The notes: generated by a model not told the origin, from the letters alone. A DNA stretch of 64,000 bases from Sphingobium trunci (GCF_022664535.1 NZ_JAKUJY010000001.1:372001-436000); one strand, 5' to 3'. Shown: positions 26,154 to 35,267, counted from the first letter of the stretch. Numbers and translations are program-made.

Positions 26154-28058
26154 TTGGCTTTTGTGAAGGGCGTGTGGCGCATCCTGGTGGCGATCAAGGA
26201 CGGGCTGGTGCTGCTGTTCCTGCTGCTGTTCTTCGGGGCGCTTTATGCGGCGCTGTCCTGGTCGCCCAGGCCTGCCCAGAATGTGAGCAGCGGCGCATTA
26301 CTGCTGAAACTGGACGGCAGCATCGTCGAGCAGCCTTCGGATGTCGATCCGATGGCGCTGCTGACCGGCTCCAAAGACAAGGCAAGGGAATATGGCCTTG
26401 CCGACATCGTCGCCGCGCTGGACGCCGCGAAGGACGATGGCAAGGTCAAGGCGGTGGTGCTGAACCTCGACGGCTTTGCGGGCGGGGGGCAGGTCGCGCT
26501 GGCACGGGTCGGCAAGGCGCTGGACGCGGTGCGCGCGGCGAAGAAGCCGGTCTTCGCCTTTGCCACCATCTATAGCGACGACAGCTATCAACTGGCCGCC
26601 CATGCGACCGAAAGCTGGGTCGATCCGCTGGGCGGGGTGGCGATCATTGGCCGGGGCGGATCGGGGCTCTATTATAAGGGTCTGATCGACAAGCTGGGCG
26701 TCAACACCCATGTCTATCGCGTCGGCACCTACAAGAGCTTTGTCGAGCCGTTCACGCGGACGGGCCAGTCGCCCGAAGCGAAGGAAGCCAATCAGGCGCT
26801 CGCCCATGCGCTGTGGGAGGATTGGCAGCAGGACGTCGCCAAGGCCCGGCCGAAAGCGAAGCTGGCGGCCTATGTCAGCAATCCGGCGGCGCTGGCGCAG
26901 TCCGCGGGCGGCAATCTGGCCAAGGCGGCGCTGAATGCGGGGTTGGTGGACAAGCTGGGCGACGAGGCGGCGTTCGGCGCGCGGGTGGCGGAGGTTGCGG
27001 GCGATGCGCCGGACGAGAAGACCGGGGATTTCGCGAGCATCGATCTTCGAAAATATATGAAGGCGCACAAGCCCGCCAATGGCGGCGACATCGGCGTGCT
27101 GACCATCGCGGGCGATATCGTCGATGGCGAGGCTGGCCCCGGCACGGCGGCGGGCGACACGATTTCGGCGCTGCTGCGCAAGGCGCTGGCCGAGAAGGAC
27201 CTGAAGGCACTGGTGGTGCGGGTCGATTCGCCGGGCGGGTCGGTGATGGCGTCGGAAAAGATCCGCAGCGCCATCATGGCCGCCAAGTCCGACGGGCTGC
27301 CCGTCGTCGTTTCCATGGGCAATGTCGCGGCGAGCGGCGGCTATTGGGTGTCGACGCCCGCTGACGTCATCTTTGCCGAGCCGGACACGATCACCGGCTC
27401 CATCGGCGTGTTCGGCATCATCCCGAGCTTCGAGGGGACGCTGGCGAAAATCGGCGTCACCACCGATGGCGTGAAGACGACGCCGCTGTCGGGGCAGCCC
27501 GATGTGGTCGGCGGCACGACGCCGGAATTCGACCGGATCATGCAGATGGGAGTCGAGGATATTTACGGCCGCTTCGTCGGGCTGGTCGCACAGTCCCGGC
27601 GCAAGACGCCGCAGCAGATCGACGCGATCGCGCAGGGCCGCGTGTGGGACGGCGGCACGGCGCGGCAGATCGGGCTGGTGGATCGCTTCGGCGGGCTGGA
27701 GGATGCGATTGCCGAGGCCGCGAAGCTGGCGAAAGTCGATCCGGGCAAGGCCAGACCCTATCGCATCGAGAAGGAGCCGGACAAGTTCGCCGAGTTCATC
27801 CAGTCGGTGATGGAACGCGAGGAGGATGACGATGCCGGGGCGTCGGGTAGCCGGATGGGGCGCGATCTGCTGGGACGGCAGGCGATCGTGCAGCGCAACT
27901 GGGCGTTACAGGCCGTGGCCGACGTGCGGGCGCTGGTGAACGGCGCGGGCGTGCGGGCGGACTGCCTGGAGTGCCGGGGCTATGGCGCACCGCGGGTGGC
28001 CAAGGCGGCGGATGGGCATGGGATGTGGGCGATGCTGGTGGGACTGTTGAAGGGCTGA
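26154..28058 (+). CDS. sppA: signal peptide peptidase SppA, 67K type
   Basis: Membrane-bound serine protease that degrades released signal peptides. The 634-aa protein has an N-terminal transmembrane anchor (about residues 15-40) and two tandem S49 domains. The catalytic dyad is Lys194 in GTYKSF of the first domain and Ser394 in NVAASGGYW of the second. TTG at 26154 is taken as the start because AGGAAGG precedes it by about 10 bases; GTG 26163 is possible. The gene stands alone and is divergent from gpmA. Confidence 0.93.
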   Translation: MAFVKGVWRILVAIKDGLVLLFLLLFFGALYAALSWSPRPAQNVSSGALLLKLDGSIVEQPSDVDPMALLTGSKDKAREYGLADIVAALDAAKDDGKVKAVVLNLDGFAGGGQVALARVGKALDAVRAAKKPVFAFATIYSDDSYQLAAHATESWVDPLGGVAIIGRGGSGLYYKGLIDKLGVNTHVYRVGTYKSFVEPFTRTGQSPEAKEANQALAHALWEDWQQDVAKARPKAKLAAYVSNPAALAQSAGGNLAKAALNAGLVDKLGDEAAFGARVAEVAGDAPDEKTGDFASIDLRKYMKAHKPANGGDIGVLTIAGDIVDGEAGPGTAAGDTISALLRKALAEKDLKALVVRVDSPGGSVMASEKIRSAIMAAKSDGLPVVVSMGNVAASGGYWVSTPADVIFAEPDTITGSIGVFGIIPSFEGTLAKIGVTTDGVKTTPLSGQPDVVGGTTPEFDRIMQMGVEDIYGRFVGLVAQSRRKTPQQIDAIAQGRVWDGGTARQIGLVDRFGGLEDAIAEAAKLAKVDPGKARPYRIEKEPDKFAEFIQSVMEREEDDDAGASGSRMGRDLLGRQAIVQRNWALQAVADVRALVNGAGVRADCLECRGYGAPRVAKAADGHGMWAMLVGLLKG

Positions 28059-28076
28059 GGGGTTTCGGCCATCAAC

Positions 28077-28165
28077 CGTCACCCCGGACCTGATCCGGGG
28101 TCCCGCTTCTTCGTTCGTAGCCCATAAGAAAGAAAGCAGGATGCCGGGCCAAGCCCGGCATGACG
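28077..28165. repeat. dispersed intergenic palindromic repeat
   Basis: An 89-bp unit bounded by CGTCA and TGACG, with hairpins CCCCGGA/TCCGGGG (28082-28100) and ATGCCGGGC/GCCCGGCAT (28141-28161). Sequences of this CCCCGGA-CCTGA-TCCGGGG type are frequent intergenic repeats in alphaproteobacteria. It follows sppA and could also act as its terminator. Confidence 0.7.
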
Positions 28166-28279
28166 AAGGGGTTCTGGCTTAAAACGACCATTTTTCGCCG
28201 TTAAGCCATAAGCCCCTCATCCTAATTGCAGACCTTCCGTTTTATCCGCTAATCTCGTCCAGCTGAGGGAACAGACGGA

Positions 28280-28633
28280 ATGCGGAAAATTAGTTGGTTC
28301 GCGTTGGCAGCACCGGCTCTGCTCATGGCATGCGCTCGCCCTATTCATGATCAATCCACCCTTCACGAGGTTCGGATCGAGGCTCAAACGCTGATCAAGA
28401 ACGCCGCAACGAAGGCTCAGATAACCGTCCCGAAGAGCAAATGGCCGCAGACAATCGCAAGCCTAAATCCTAAAAGCATCACCGTTCTCGCAGATGGCGT
28501 GGATATACTCATCATACCGAGTTTCGACGGGGGCTCGGGGTATTTTATTCCACTAAAAGAGCGGGAAATTCCGGAACCGAAGGGCAGGTTCGCGACCGTA
28601 AGCCAAGGCGTCTATTGGTATCATCCCTATTGA
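28280..28633 (+). CDS. putative small lipoprotein, unknown function
   Basis: A 117-aa protein with a lipoprotein signal peptide (FALAAPALLMAC, lipid-linked Cys near residue 18), hence probably periplasmic and membrane-anchored. The mature part has no recognised domain and ends in a Tyr-rich tail (GVYWYHPY). Codon use is visibly less GC-rich than in the neighbours, which may mean recent acquisition. It follows a palindromic repeat and is not in an evident operon. Confidence 0.65.
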   Translation: MRKISWFALAAPALLMACARPIHDQSTLHEVRIEAQTLIKNAATKAQITVPKSKWPQTIASLNPKSITVLADGVDILIIPSFDGGSGYFIPLKEREIPEPKGRFATVSQGVYWYHPY

Positions 28634-28744
28634 TCGTCTGCTTTCTTTCACCCTCGCGATGGCAGCAGGTAATCTCAAGCAACTCAGCAGCCGGCGACCC
28701 GCTTTTGTCGCTCAGCGCATTTTTGGAACGCGCCTAAAGCGGCC

Positions 28745-29185
28745 ATGGCGGTGGGCGTACGAAGCATGATAATCAGGGGAATGCCAATCCCGCTCGCGAA
28801 AACGCTACCCTACACGCTGCATACAAATAGAGAGTTGGGCATGATGCTCGATCGAGCGAAGCCCTTAGCAGTTTTTGCTGATGGCGAGGGCCAGTTTCCA
28901 GAAGCGGTTGAACGCTATCTGAGGCTATTTGATCGACATGTCGCTGATGGTCGGTTCATTCGACGAGACCATTTCTCGCCGCCCATTGAAGGGCGCAGCT
29001 ACACGCTGCACCATATCTTCTTTGCTTTGCCTGGGGAGCAATGGCGGATCGATGAAATGATTGAACTCAAATCAAGCCTCAGTTGGTCGCGCGATCACGA
29101 ACGGCGGGAGGGCGAACTCCTCGGATATGAGGATTGGATGAACGACCATTTTCTTGATCGCTTCTATGCAAAGCCGAACGTTTGA
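28745..29185 (+). CDS. hypothetical protein
   Basis: A 146-aa soluble protein without recognised family, rich in charged and aromatic residues (RYLRLFDRHVADGRF, EDWMNDHFLDRFY). ATGs at 28769 and 28781 are alternative starts, the latter directly after AGGGGA. Like the gene before it, its base composition is lower in GC than the surroundings. The even amino-acid make-up and the absence of a better frame support it as a gene, but with reservation. Confidence 0.55.
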   Translation: MAVGVRSMIIRGMPIPLAKTLPYTLHTNRELGMMLDRAKPLAVFADGEGQFPEAVERYLRLFDRHVADGRFIRRDHFSPPIEGRSYTLHHIFFALPGEQWRIDEMIELKSSLSWSRDHERREGELLGYEDWMNDHFLDRFYAKPNV

Positions 29186-29254
29186 AAACCGACCCTTATC
29201 GTCATCCCCGCCTGCACGGTAATGACCAAGGAAGAATAAGGCCCAAATCGACAT

Positions 29255-29896
29255 TCACTCCTGCGCCTGCTTGTAGAGCGGCAGGCCAAGGCCGCGGCGG
29301 ATGGCGATGGCGCGCAGCAGGAAACCGAGCAGCGCAGCGATCACGCCCGCGACGGGCACCTCCATGCCGCCCCAGCGCAACGCCACGAACAGGCCCGACG
29401 CCAATGCCGCGGCCGTGACATAGAGTTCCGGGCGCAGCAGGATCGAGGGTTCATGCGCCAGCAGGTCGCGCATGATGCCGCCGACGCAGCCGGTGACGAC
29501 GCCCATCATCGCCGCCACGAAGGGCGGAACGCCGTAGCCCAGCGCCTTGGCCGCGCCGTAGACGGCGAAGGCGGCGAGACCTATCGCATCGAGCCAGTCG
29601 AGCGCGCGGTCGCTCCAGAGGCGGCGGGGCGTGAACCAGACGAGCAGCGCCGCGATCATGCAGGCTATGGCGGGCACGGCGTCATGGACCCAGAAGACCG
29701 GCGCGCCGATCAGCAGGTCGCGGACCGTGCCGCCCCCCACCCCCGTGACCAGCGCGAAGAAGGCGAAGGTGACGAGGGTCTGGCGCAGGCGGGCGGCGGC
29801 CAATGCGCCGGAGGCGGCAAAGACGAAGGTGCCGGTGATGCTCAACGCTTCGAGGACCGGGCCGATCTGCGGCGGGAAAGTGGCGGGAGATTGCAT
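29255..29896 (-). CDS. TRIC-type cation channel family protein (UPF0126, YicG-like)
   Basis: Integral membrane protein of 213 aa made of two repeats with about seven helices, each bearing the glycine-rich signature (GVGGGTVRDLLIG; GCVGGIMRDLLA). These are the hallmarks of UPF0126/YicG, homologous to trimeric intracellular cation channels. Prokaryotic members conduct K+, by family knowledge. The start at 29896 gives the typical N-terminus. A 147-bp inverted-repeat element lies just upstream. Confidence 0.9.
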   Translation of the reverse strand: MQSPATFPPQIGPVLEALSITGTFVFAASGALAAARLRQTLVTFAFFALVTGVGGGTVRDLLIGAPVFWVHDAVPAIACMIAALLVWFTPRRLWSDRALDWLDAIGLAAFAVYGAAKALGYGVPPFVAAMMGVVTGCVGGIMRDLLAHEPSILLRPELYVTAAALASGLFVALRWGGMEVPVAGVIAALLGFLLRAIAIRRGLGLPLYKQAQE

Positions 29897-29905
29897 GGCG
29901 CCCGC

Positions 29906-30052
29906 TAGGACGGATCGACATTCGGCCCTGAGGGCCTGCAAATGGCAGCTTTTCCGCGCTTCGGGTGCTCACGGAGGATTTGTCCGCCGCGCTCCGGGTC
30001 ACGAAAAATCACCATTTCCGGCTCCTCATCTTCTGAATGTCGATCCGTCCTA
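29906..30052. repeat. 147-bp element with perfect 18-bp terminal inverted repeats
   Basis: TAGGACGGATCGACATTC at 29906-29923 is repeated exactly in inverse orientation at 30035-30052, enclosing 111 bp with an internal GGCCCT-G-AGGGCC palindrome. A third copy of the inner 10 bp (ATCGACATTC) lies at 29247-29256, across the end of the TRIC gene. No target duplication is visible. It may be a MITE-like element or a long-range hairpin. Confidence 0.6.
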
Positions 30053-30095
30053 ATGCTCCCCCGCCGCCCCTGTCGAGAAATTTGGCTTTTCCGGT

Positions 30096-30695
30096 TCAGG
30101 CAGCGGCGTTCACCACTAGCCCGGAATTGCTGCTGTCCGACGAGCTGGAAGTCGTGCTGCTCGTGCTGGTGCTGCCATAGGTCGAACTGGAAAGGCTGCT
30201 GCGAAGCTGTTGCAGAAAGGCGATCAGCGTATCGAGCTGCTGGGTCGCGTCGGCCGTGTCCGTAGTCCCGGTCGATCCATCGTCGCTGGCGGACGAGGGC
30301 GGCGGCGCATGATGGTGGTGATGTCCCACGCCCTGCACGCCCGTTTCCTGACCATCCGCGCCATCCACGCCATCGGGGCCATCGGGACCACCGGGACCAT
30401 CGGGACCATCCGCAGCGCCACGGCCCTGCGCGAAGAAGCCCTGCAATTCCTTGGCTTGGTCGGTCGTCAGAGTACCTGCATCCACTTGTTGCTGGATCAG
30501 GTCGTCGATACGGTCCTTGATGCCCGATGTCGGCTTCCCATCGCTGGACGCCAGGCTTTTATCGATATTGTCCAGCGCGGATTCGAGCGCGGTCTGATCG
30601 GCAGTGCTGATCGAACCGGCCGAAGCCGCGGCTGAAATGCGGGAATCCATCATGGCCCGCGGTGAATTGAACTGACTTGAAACAATCGATGTCAT
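30096..30695 (-). CDS. hypothetical protein with collagen-like and poly-His segments
   Basis: A 199-aa low-complexity protein. Residues ~1-92 are a helical region with ISTADQTALESALDNID and LTTDQAKELQGFF, reminiscent of EF-hand-like flagellar or surface-associated small proteins. A short collagen-like stretch of G-x-D triplets (PDGPGGPDGPDG) follows, then HHHHH, then a Ser/Thr-rich tail ending LVVNAAA. No signal peptide is apparent. The strong upstream GGAGAAACCGAG supports the start. Function is unknown. Confidence 0.75.
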   Translation of the reverse strand: MTSIVSSQFNSPRAMMDSRISAAASAGSISTADQTALESALDNIDKSLASSDGKPTSGIKDRIDDLIQQQVDAGTLTTDQAKELQGFFAQGRGAADGPDGPGGPDGPDGVDGADGQETGVQGVGHHHHHAPPPSSASDDGSTGTTDTADATQQLDTLIAFLQQLRSSLSSSTYGSTSTSSTTSSSSDSSNSGLVVNAAA

Positions 30696-30805
30696 CTCGG
30701 TTTCTCCTTGATGACCCTCCCACCCCGTCCCGTGCCTAGCAGGGCGTGGTTAAGGTGAGGTAAACCAAGGTCAGGCCAGCTCTACCCATTGCGATTGAAC
30801 GCCTG

Positions 30806-31351
30806 TCACCGGGCGAGTTCAGCCTCGATCGTGGCGAGCAGAGCCGCGTCGTCCGGCGCGGTCGTGGGGGCGAAGCGCGCCGCGACGCTGCCATCCTTCG
30901 CGATCACGAACTTCTCGAAATTCCAGAGGACTTCAGGTTCCGGATTCGGGGTGAGGCCATATCCCTTCAGCCGTTCGCGGAAGGTGTCGCCGTCGCCCTG
31001 CGCCTTGGGCTGGGCGCTGGTGAGGGCGGCGTAGAGCGGGTGCTTTTCCGGGCCGGTGACGACGATCTTTTCGAACATGGGGAAATCGACGCCGAAATTG
31101 GTGGTGCAGAAGGTCGCGATCTCGTCATTGCTGCCCGGTTCCTGCGCGCCGAAATCATTGGCGGGGAAGCCGGCGACGACCAGCCCCTTGTCCTTGTAAT
31201 CGCTGTAGAGCTTTTCGAGGCCCTCATATTGCGGGGTCAGGCCGCATTTGGACGCGACATTGACCGCCAGCACGACCTTGCCCGCATAGTCGGCCAGGCT
31301 GGCGTCGGCGCCCTTGATGGTCTTGAGCGGAATTTGCTGGATATCGGTCAT
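30806..31351 (-). CDS. glutathione peroxidase family protein
   Basis: Thiol peroxidase of 181 aa with a thioredoxin fold, reducing hydroperoxides. The catalytic tetrad is visible: Cys36 in NVASKCGLTPQY (Cys in place of selenocysteine), Gln in FGAQEPG, and Trp-Asn in WNFEKF. Family members with Cys often use thioredoxin rather than glutathione. It lies 24 bases downstream of the VIT gene, likely co-transcribed. Confidence 0.93.
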   Translation of the reverse strand: MTDIQQIPLKTIKGADASLADYAGKVVLAVNVASKCGLTPQYEGLEKLYSDYKDKGLVVAGFPANDFGAQEPGSNDEIATFCTTNFGVDFPMFEKIVVTGPEKHPLYAALTSAQPKAQGDGDTFRERLKGYGLTPNPEPEVLWNFEKFVIAKDGSVAARFAPTTAPDDAALLATIEAELAR

Positions 31352-31375
31352 GTCTTTTCTCCTGACAGGGCGCGG

Positions 31376-32101
31376 TCAGATGGCGGCGCCGAAAATCTTG
31401 CCCACGGCGGAGGTGGCGAGCATCGCGAAAACGCCCCAGAAAACCACGCGGGCGACGGACCGCGCCATGCCGCCACCGCCCAGCCGCGCGCCCACATAGC
31501 CCAGCAGGGCGAGGCAGAGCAGCGAGGTCACGGCAACGACGGCGATGGCATGGGATGGATTGGCGACGGCGGCCAGCACCGGGGCGATGGCGCCGACGGA
31601 AAAGGTCGCGGCGGAGGTCAGCGCGGCCTGGATCGGGCGCGCGGTGCTGATTTCCGAAATGCCGAGCTCATCGCGCGCATGGGCGGCCAGCGCGTCGGCA
31701 TTCATGAGCTGCGTCGCTACTTGCCCGGCCAGTTCCGCCGTCAGGCCGCGATCGACATAGATGTCGCGCAATTCCTGCCACTCGACATGAGGTTGCTGCG
31801 CCAAGGCCTTCTTTTCCTTGGCCAGATCGGCGCGCTCCGTATCGGACTGGGCGCTGACCGAGACATATTCGCCCGCCGCCATCGACATGGCGCCCGCCAC
31901 CAGCGCGGCGATGCCGGACAGGAGGACGGTCTGGCTGGACGCACCCGAGGCGGCGATGCCTGTCAGCAGGCTGGCGGTCGACACGATGCCGTCATTCGCA
32001 CCCAGCACCGCCGCGCGGAGCCAGCCCACGCGGTTGACATAATGGACCGCGTGATGGCCGTCGATCACATCATCGTCCTGCATCGTGGCCGACTGTTCCA
32101 T
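31376..32101 (-). CDS. VIT1/CCC1-family iron/manganese transporter
   Basis: Membrane protein of 241 aa with about five helices: RVGWLRAAVLGANDGIVSTASLL at the start of the family core, MSMAAGEYVSVSAQSD, then a cytoplasmic acidic/helical metal-binding region and two C-terminal helices. Family members export or sequester Fe2+ or Mn2+. AAGGGAA upstream supports the start. Pairing with a peroxidase gene suggests a joint role against iron-driven oxidative stress, by inference. Confidence 0.9.
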   Translation of the reverse strand: MEQSATMQDDDVIDGHHAVHYVNRVGWLRAAVLGANDGIVSTASLLTGIAASGASSQTVLLSGIAALVAGAMSMAAGEYVSVSAQSDTERADLAKEKKALAQQPHVEWQELRDIYVDRGLTAELAGQVATQLMNADALAAHARDELGISEISTARPIQAALTSAATFSVGAIAPVLAAVANPSHAIAVVAVTSLLCLALLGYVGARLGGGGMARSVARVVFWGVFAMLATSAVGKIFGAAI

Positions 32102-32174
32102 CCGCTATTCCCTTGATCGTGCCCATGGCTACCAGATGACGGGATCGGCGCAAGAGCTTCCGGCCAATCCCTGT

Positions 32175-33953
32175 TCAGGCACCCAGCCCTTCCGCCTTTT
32201 CCGCCAGTTCCAGCCAGCGTTCCTCGGCGGCGTCCTTGTCCGCCCGGGCCTGTTCTATCGCCCTGGTGAGCGCATCGAATTTTTTGGGGTCGCGGCTGTA
32301 AAGGCTCGGGTCGGCCAGCGCTTCCTCATCGCGGGCAATGGCGGCCTCGATCTCCTCTATGCGTTTGGGCAGCAGGTCGAAGTCGCGCTGGTCCTTGTAA
32401 CTGAGCTTGGTCGAAGCGGTGCGGGGCGGTGGCGGGGCGGCGGTTTTCTTTTCGGCCCTGGGCGCGTTGCGGGGCTGGCGCTTGGCCACCCAGTCGGCAT
32501 AGCCGCCGACGATCACGTCGATCGTGCCGGAACCGTCGAGCCCCAGGGTCACCGTCACCGTGCGGTCGAGGAAATCGCGGTCGTGGCTGACGATCAGGAC
32601 GGTGCCGTCATAGTCGGCGATCACCTCCTGCAAGAGGTCGAGCGTTTCGAGATCGAGGTCGTTGGTCGGTTCGTCGAGCACCAGCAGGTTCGATTCGCGG
32701 GCGAATTCCCGTGCGAAGAGCAGGCGGGACCGTTCGCCGCCCGACAGCGTGCCGACGCGGGCCTCCGCCAGCGAGGGATCGAAGAGAAATTCCTTGAGAT
32801 AGCCGTGGACATGCTTGCGGGTGCCGCGCACGTCGATCCAGTCGCCGCCCTCGGCCAGCACGTCCCTTACCCGCTTGTCGGGCTGCATCAGGCTGCGCTG
32901 CTGATCGATGAAGATCATGTCGAGCGATTTCGCCTGCCTGACCTGGCCGCTGTCGGGCGCGAGTTCGCCGGTCAGCAGTTTCAGGAGCGTGGTCTTGCCC
33001 GCGCCGTTGCCGCCGACGATGCCGATGCGGTCGCCGCGCTGGATGCGGAGCGAGAAGTCCTTGATGACGGTGCGGTCCCCGAACCCCTTGGTGACATGTT
33101 CGGCGGTGATGACGCTCTTCGTCTTGCTGTCGTCGGCGGCGACGGCGATCTTCGCGACGCCCTGCGGCCCGACCATGGCGGCGCGCTGGGCGCGCATTTC
33201 GTGGAGTTTCGCGAGGCGGCCCTGGTTGCGCTTGCGCCGGGCGGTGACGCCGCGCTCCAGCCAATGGGCCTCGATCTTGAGCTTGGCGTCGAGTTTCTCG
33301 GCCGCGCGGGCCTCCTCGGCATAGACGGCTTCCATCCATTCGTCGAAACCGCCGAAGCCGATTTCGTTGCGGCGGATGCCGCCCCGGTCCAGCCAGAGCG
33401 TCTGGCGCGTGAGGCGGGTCAGGAAGGCGCGGTCGTGGCTGATGACGATGAAGGCGCCATTATAACGGCCAAGCCAGACTTCCAGCCAGTCGATCGCGTC
33501 GATGTCGAGATGGTTGGTCGGCTCGTCCAGCAGCAGCAGGTCGGGCTCGCTCGCCAGCGCGCGGGCGATCGCGGCGCGGCGGCGTTCGCCCCCCGATGCG
33601 GTGGCGGCCTCGCGGTTGAGGTCGGTGCCGAGCTGGCTGGCGATCGCCTCCACCTCGTGGGCGGGCGGGGCGAACTGGCCCGCCAGCGCGAAGTCGCGCA
33701 GCGTGGCGAAGCCGCTGACGTCGGGGTCCTGCTCCAGCATGATGACACGCGCGCCGGGGCGGACCGAGCGGGTGCCTTCGTCAGGCTCGATCCGGCCGGC
33801 GATCAGCTTCAGCAGCGTCGTCTTGCCCGCGCCGTTGCGGCCGATCAGCGCCAGCCGGTCCCGTTCGCCGACGAAAATGTCGAGATTGCGGAAAAGCCAG
33901 TGGGTGCCCTGGGAAAGGCCGAGATTTTCGAAGGAGAGAATGGGAGCCGCCAT
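32175..33953 (-). CDS. uup: ABC-F family ATPase, Uup-like
   Basis: Cytosolic tandem ABC ATPase of 592 aa without membrane domains. Domain 1: Walker A GRNGAGKTT (near residue 40) and signature SGGERRR. Domain 2: GGNGAGKTT and signature SGGERSR. The ABC-F linker lies between them. The C-terminal ~75 residues form a charged coiled coil (LLPKRIEEIEAAI), typical of Uup, which acts on ribosomes or branched DNA. The start at 33953 gives the family N-terminus MAAPILSFENL. Confidence 0.92.
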   Translation of the reverse strand: MAAPILSFENLGLSQGTHWLFRNLDIFVGERDRLALIGRNGAGKTTLLKLIAGRIEPDEGTRSVRPGARVIMLEQDPDVSGFATLRDFALAGQFAPPAHEVEAIASQLGTDLNREAATASGGERRRAAIARALASEPDLLLLDEPTNHLDIDAIDWLEVWLGRYNGAFIVISHDRAFLTRLTRQTLWLDRGGIRRNEIGFGGFDEWMEAVYAEEARAAEKLDAKLKIEAHWLERGVTARRKRNQGRLAKLHEMRAQRAAMVGPQGVAKIAVAADDSKTKSVITAEHVTKGFGDRTVIKDFSLRIQRGDRIGIVGGNGAGKTTLLKLLTGELAPDSGQVRQAKSLDMIFIDQQRSLMQPDKRVRDVLAEGGDWIDVRGTRKHVHGYLKEFLFDPSLAEARVGTLSGGERSRLLFAREFARESNLLVLDEPTNDLDLETLDLLQEVIADYDGTVLIVSHDRDFLDRTVTVTLGLDGSGTIDVIVGGYADWVAKRQPRNAPRAEKKTAAPPPPRTASTKLSYKDQRDFDLLPKRIEEIEAAIARDEEALADPSLYSRDPKKFDALTRAIEQARADKDAAEERWLELAEKAEGLGA

Positions 33954-34090
33954 GGCCGTGCAGCTAGGGCTTTGGCGCCCCGGGGGCAAGAGGGGGAACC
34001 GGAAGCTGTCGCCATGCTTTCAACGCATGTCAGCATCCGTTCATCGCAAGCGTCACAAAAGGACGCATAGCTTTTTGAGGAGAAAGCCCT

Positions 34091-34819
34091 GTGAAATCAA
34101 TGATCGCCCTGATGGCCCTGGGAGCCGCCCTGCCCGTCAGCGCCCTGGCCCAGACCAGCGTCAACATCGCCGAGACTGCGCCGATCGTCACGCTGAACGT
34201 TACGGAAACGGTCGACGTCGCGCCCGATATCGCCACCGTCGGCACTGGCGTTCAGACACGCGCCCAGACCGCGGCACAGGCGATGCGCGACAATGCGGTG
34301 CAGATGGACAAGCTGATCGCCGCGCTGGCGAAGGCGGGAATCGCGAAGAAGGATATCCAGACCAGCGGCATCAACCTGTCGGCGCAATATGACTATAGCA
34401 ACCGGGACGGCCAGCCGAGCGGGCCGCGCTTCATCGGCTATGAGGCGTCGAACCAGCTTTCGGTCAAGCTGCGCGACATCAAGAAGGTCGGCACGCTGCT
34501 CGACACGATGGTCGAGGCGGGTGCCACCAATGTGAGCGGGCCGAGCTTTTCGATCGACGATCCGCGCCCGATGCTGATGCAGGCGCGGGCCACCGCGCTC
34601 AAGACCGCCAAGGCGCAGGCGGATTTCTATGCGCAGGCGGCGGGCTATCGCACGGCACGGCTGGTTTCGCTTTCGGAAAGCAACAGCGGCGGCCAGCCGC
34701 CCATGCCGATGATGGTGAGGGCGCAGTTCAAGGCGGATTCGGCGCCCGCGACGCCGGTGGAGCCAGGACAGGTCGGATCGTCGGTGACGCTGACCGTACA
34801 ATATGCGCTGGAGAAATAA
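34091..34819 (+). CDS. SIMPL domain (DUF541) periplasmic protein
   Basis: A 242-aa secreted protein with a Sec signal peptide (cleavage after VSALAQ) followed by a SIMPL domain (LNVTETVDVAPDIATV, GIAKKDIQTSGINLSAQYDY, YEASNQLSVKLRD). Family members lie in the periplasm and some protect against oxidative stress, but no reaction is known. GAGGAGAAA upstream supports the start. A strong hairpin follows. Confidence 0.9.
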   Translation: MKSMIALMALGAALPVSALAQTSVNIAETAPIVTLNVTETVDVAPDIATVGTGVQTRAQTAAQAMRDNAVQMDKLIAALAKAGIAKKDIQTSGINLSAQYDYSNRDGQPSGPRFIGYEASNQLSVKLRDIKKVGTLLDTMVEAGATNVSGPSFSIDDPRPMLMQARATALKTAKAQADFYAQAAGYRTARLVSLSESNSGGQPPMPMMVRAQFKADSAPATPVEPGQVGSSVTLTVQYALEK

Positions 34820-34843
34820 GGGTAGACCGCCGCTTCGCCCAAT

Positions 34844-34881
34844 GCCCGGCACCATTCACCACCTGTTCAATGGTGCCGGGC
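34844..34881 (+). terminator. strong hairpin after the SIMPL gene
   Basis: A perfect 13-bp stem (GCCCGGCACCATT and complement) around a 12-base loop, without a U-tract. It abuts the first possible ATG (34883) of the PepSY gene, which argues for the later ATGs as the real start. Confidence 0.6.
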
Positions 34882-34894
34882 TATGCCATGTCTC

Positions 34895-35218
34895 ATGATG
34901 ATGCGTAGAAAGCTGATCCTGGGCCTTTCGGCCATTGCGACGGTTTCCGTTCTGAATCCGGGCGCTTATCCGGCCGCCCATGCCGCGGGCCAGCGCGACG
35001 AGCAGGATGCCGCGCGGCGGGCGATGCTGGACGGGCAGGTCATGCCCTTTTCCCTTATCAAGCGCCGGGTCGACGCCGCCATGGGCGGCGCCACCTATCT
35101 GGGCAGCGAATTCAACCCCTCCTCCAACCGCTATCGCCTGAAATATGTGAAGGACGGCAAGGTGGTATGGGTTGATGCGGACGGTCGCACCGGCGATATA
35201 ATCGGCTGGGCGCGCTGA
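34895..35218 (+). CDS. PepSY-domain-like periplasmic protein
   Basis: A small exported protein (107 aa) with a signal peptide (KLILGLSAIATVSVL, cleavage near AAHA) and a C-terminal PepSY-like fold (SLIKRRVDAAM, YRLKYVKDGKVVWVDADGRTGDI). Start choice is uncertain among ATGs at 34883, 34895, 34898 and 34901. The first abuts a hairpin and no clear Shine-Dalgarno exists. PepSY proteins frequently precede PhoP/FeuP-type two-component genes, as here, and may modulate the sensor. Confidence 0.82.
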   Translation: MMMRRKLILGLSAIATVSVLNPGAYPAAHAAGQRDEQDAARRAMLDGQVMPFSLIKRRVDAAMGGATYLGSEFNPSSNRYRLKYVKDGKVVWVDADGRTGDIIGWAR

Positions 35219-35267
35219 ACGGCGTGCCAGCCTTGACCTTTAGGCATAACAAGAGAAACGGGGCCAT

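Noticed and set aside
32085..34070. Plus-strand open frame of 661 codons
   Set aside because: Antisense shadow of uup.
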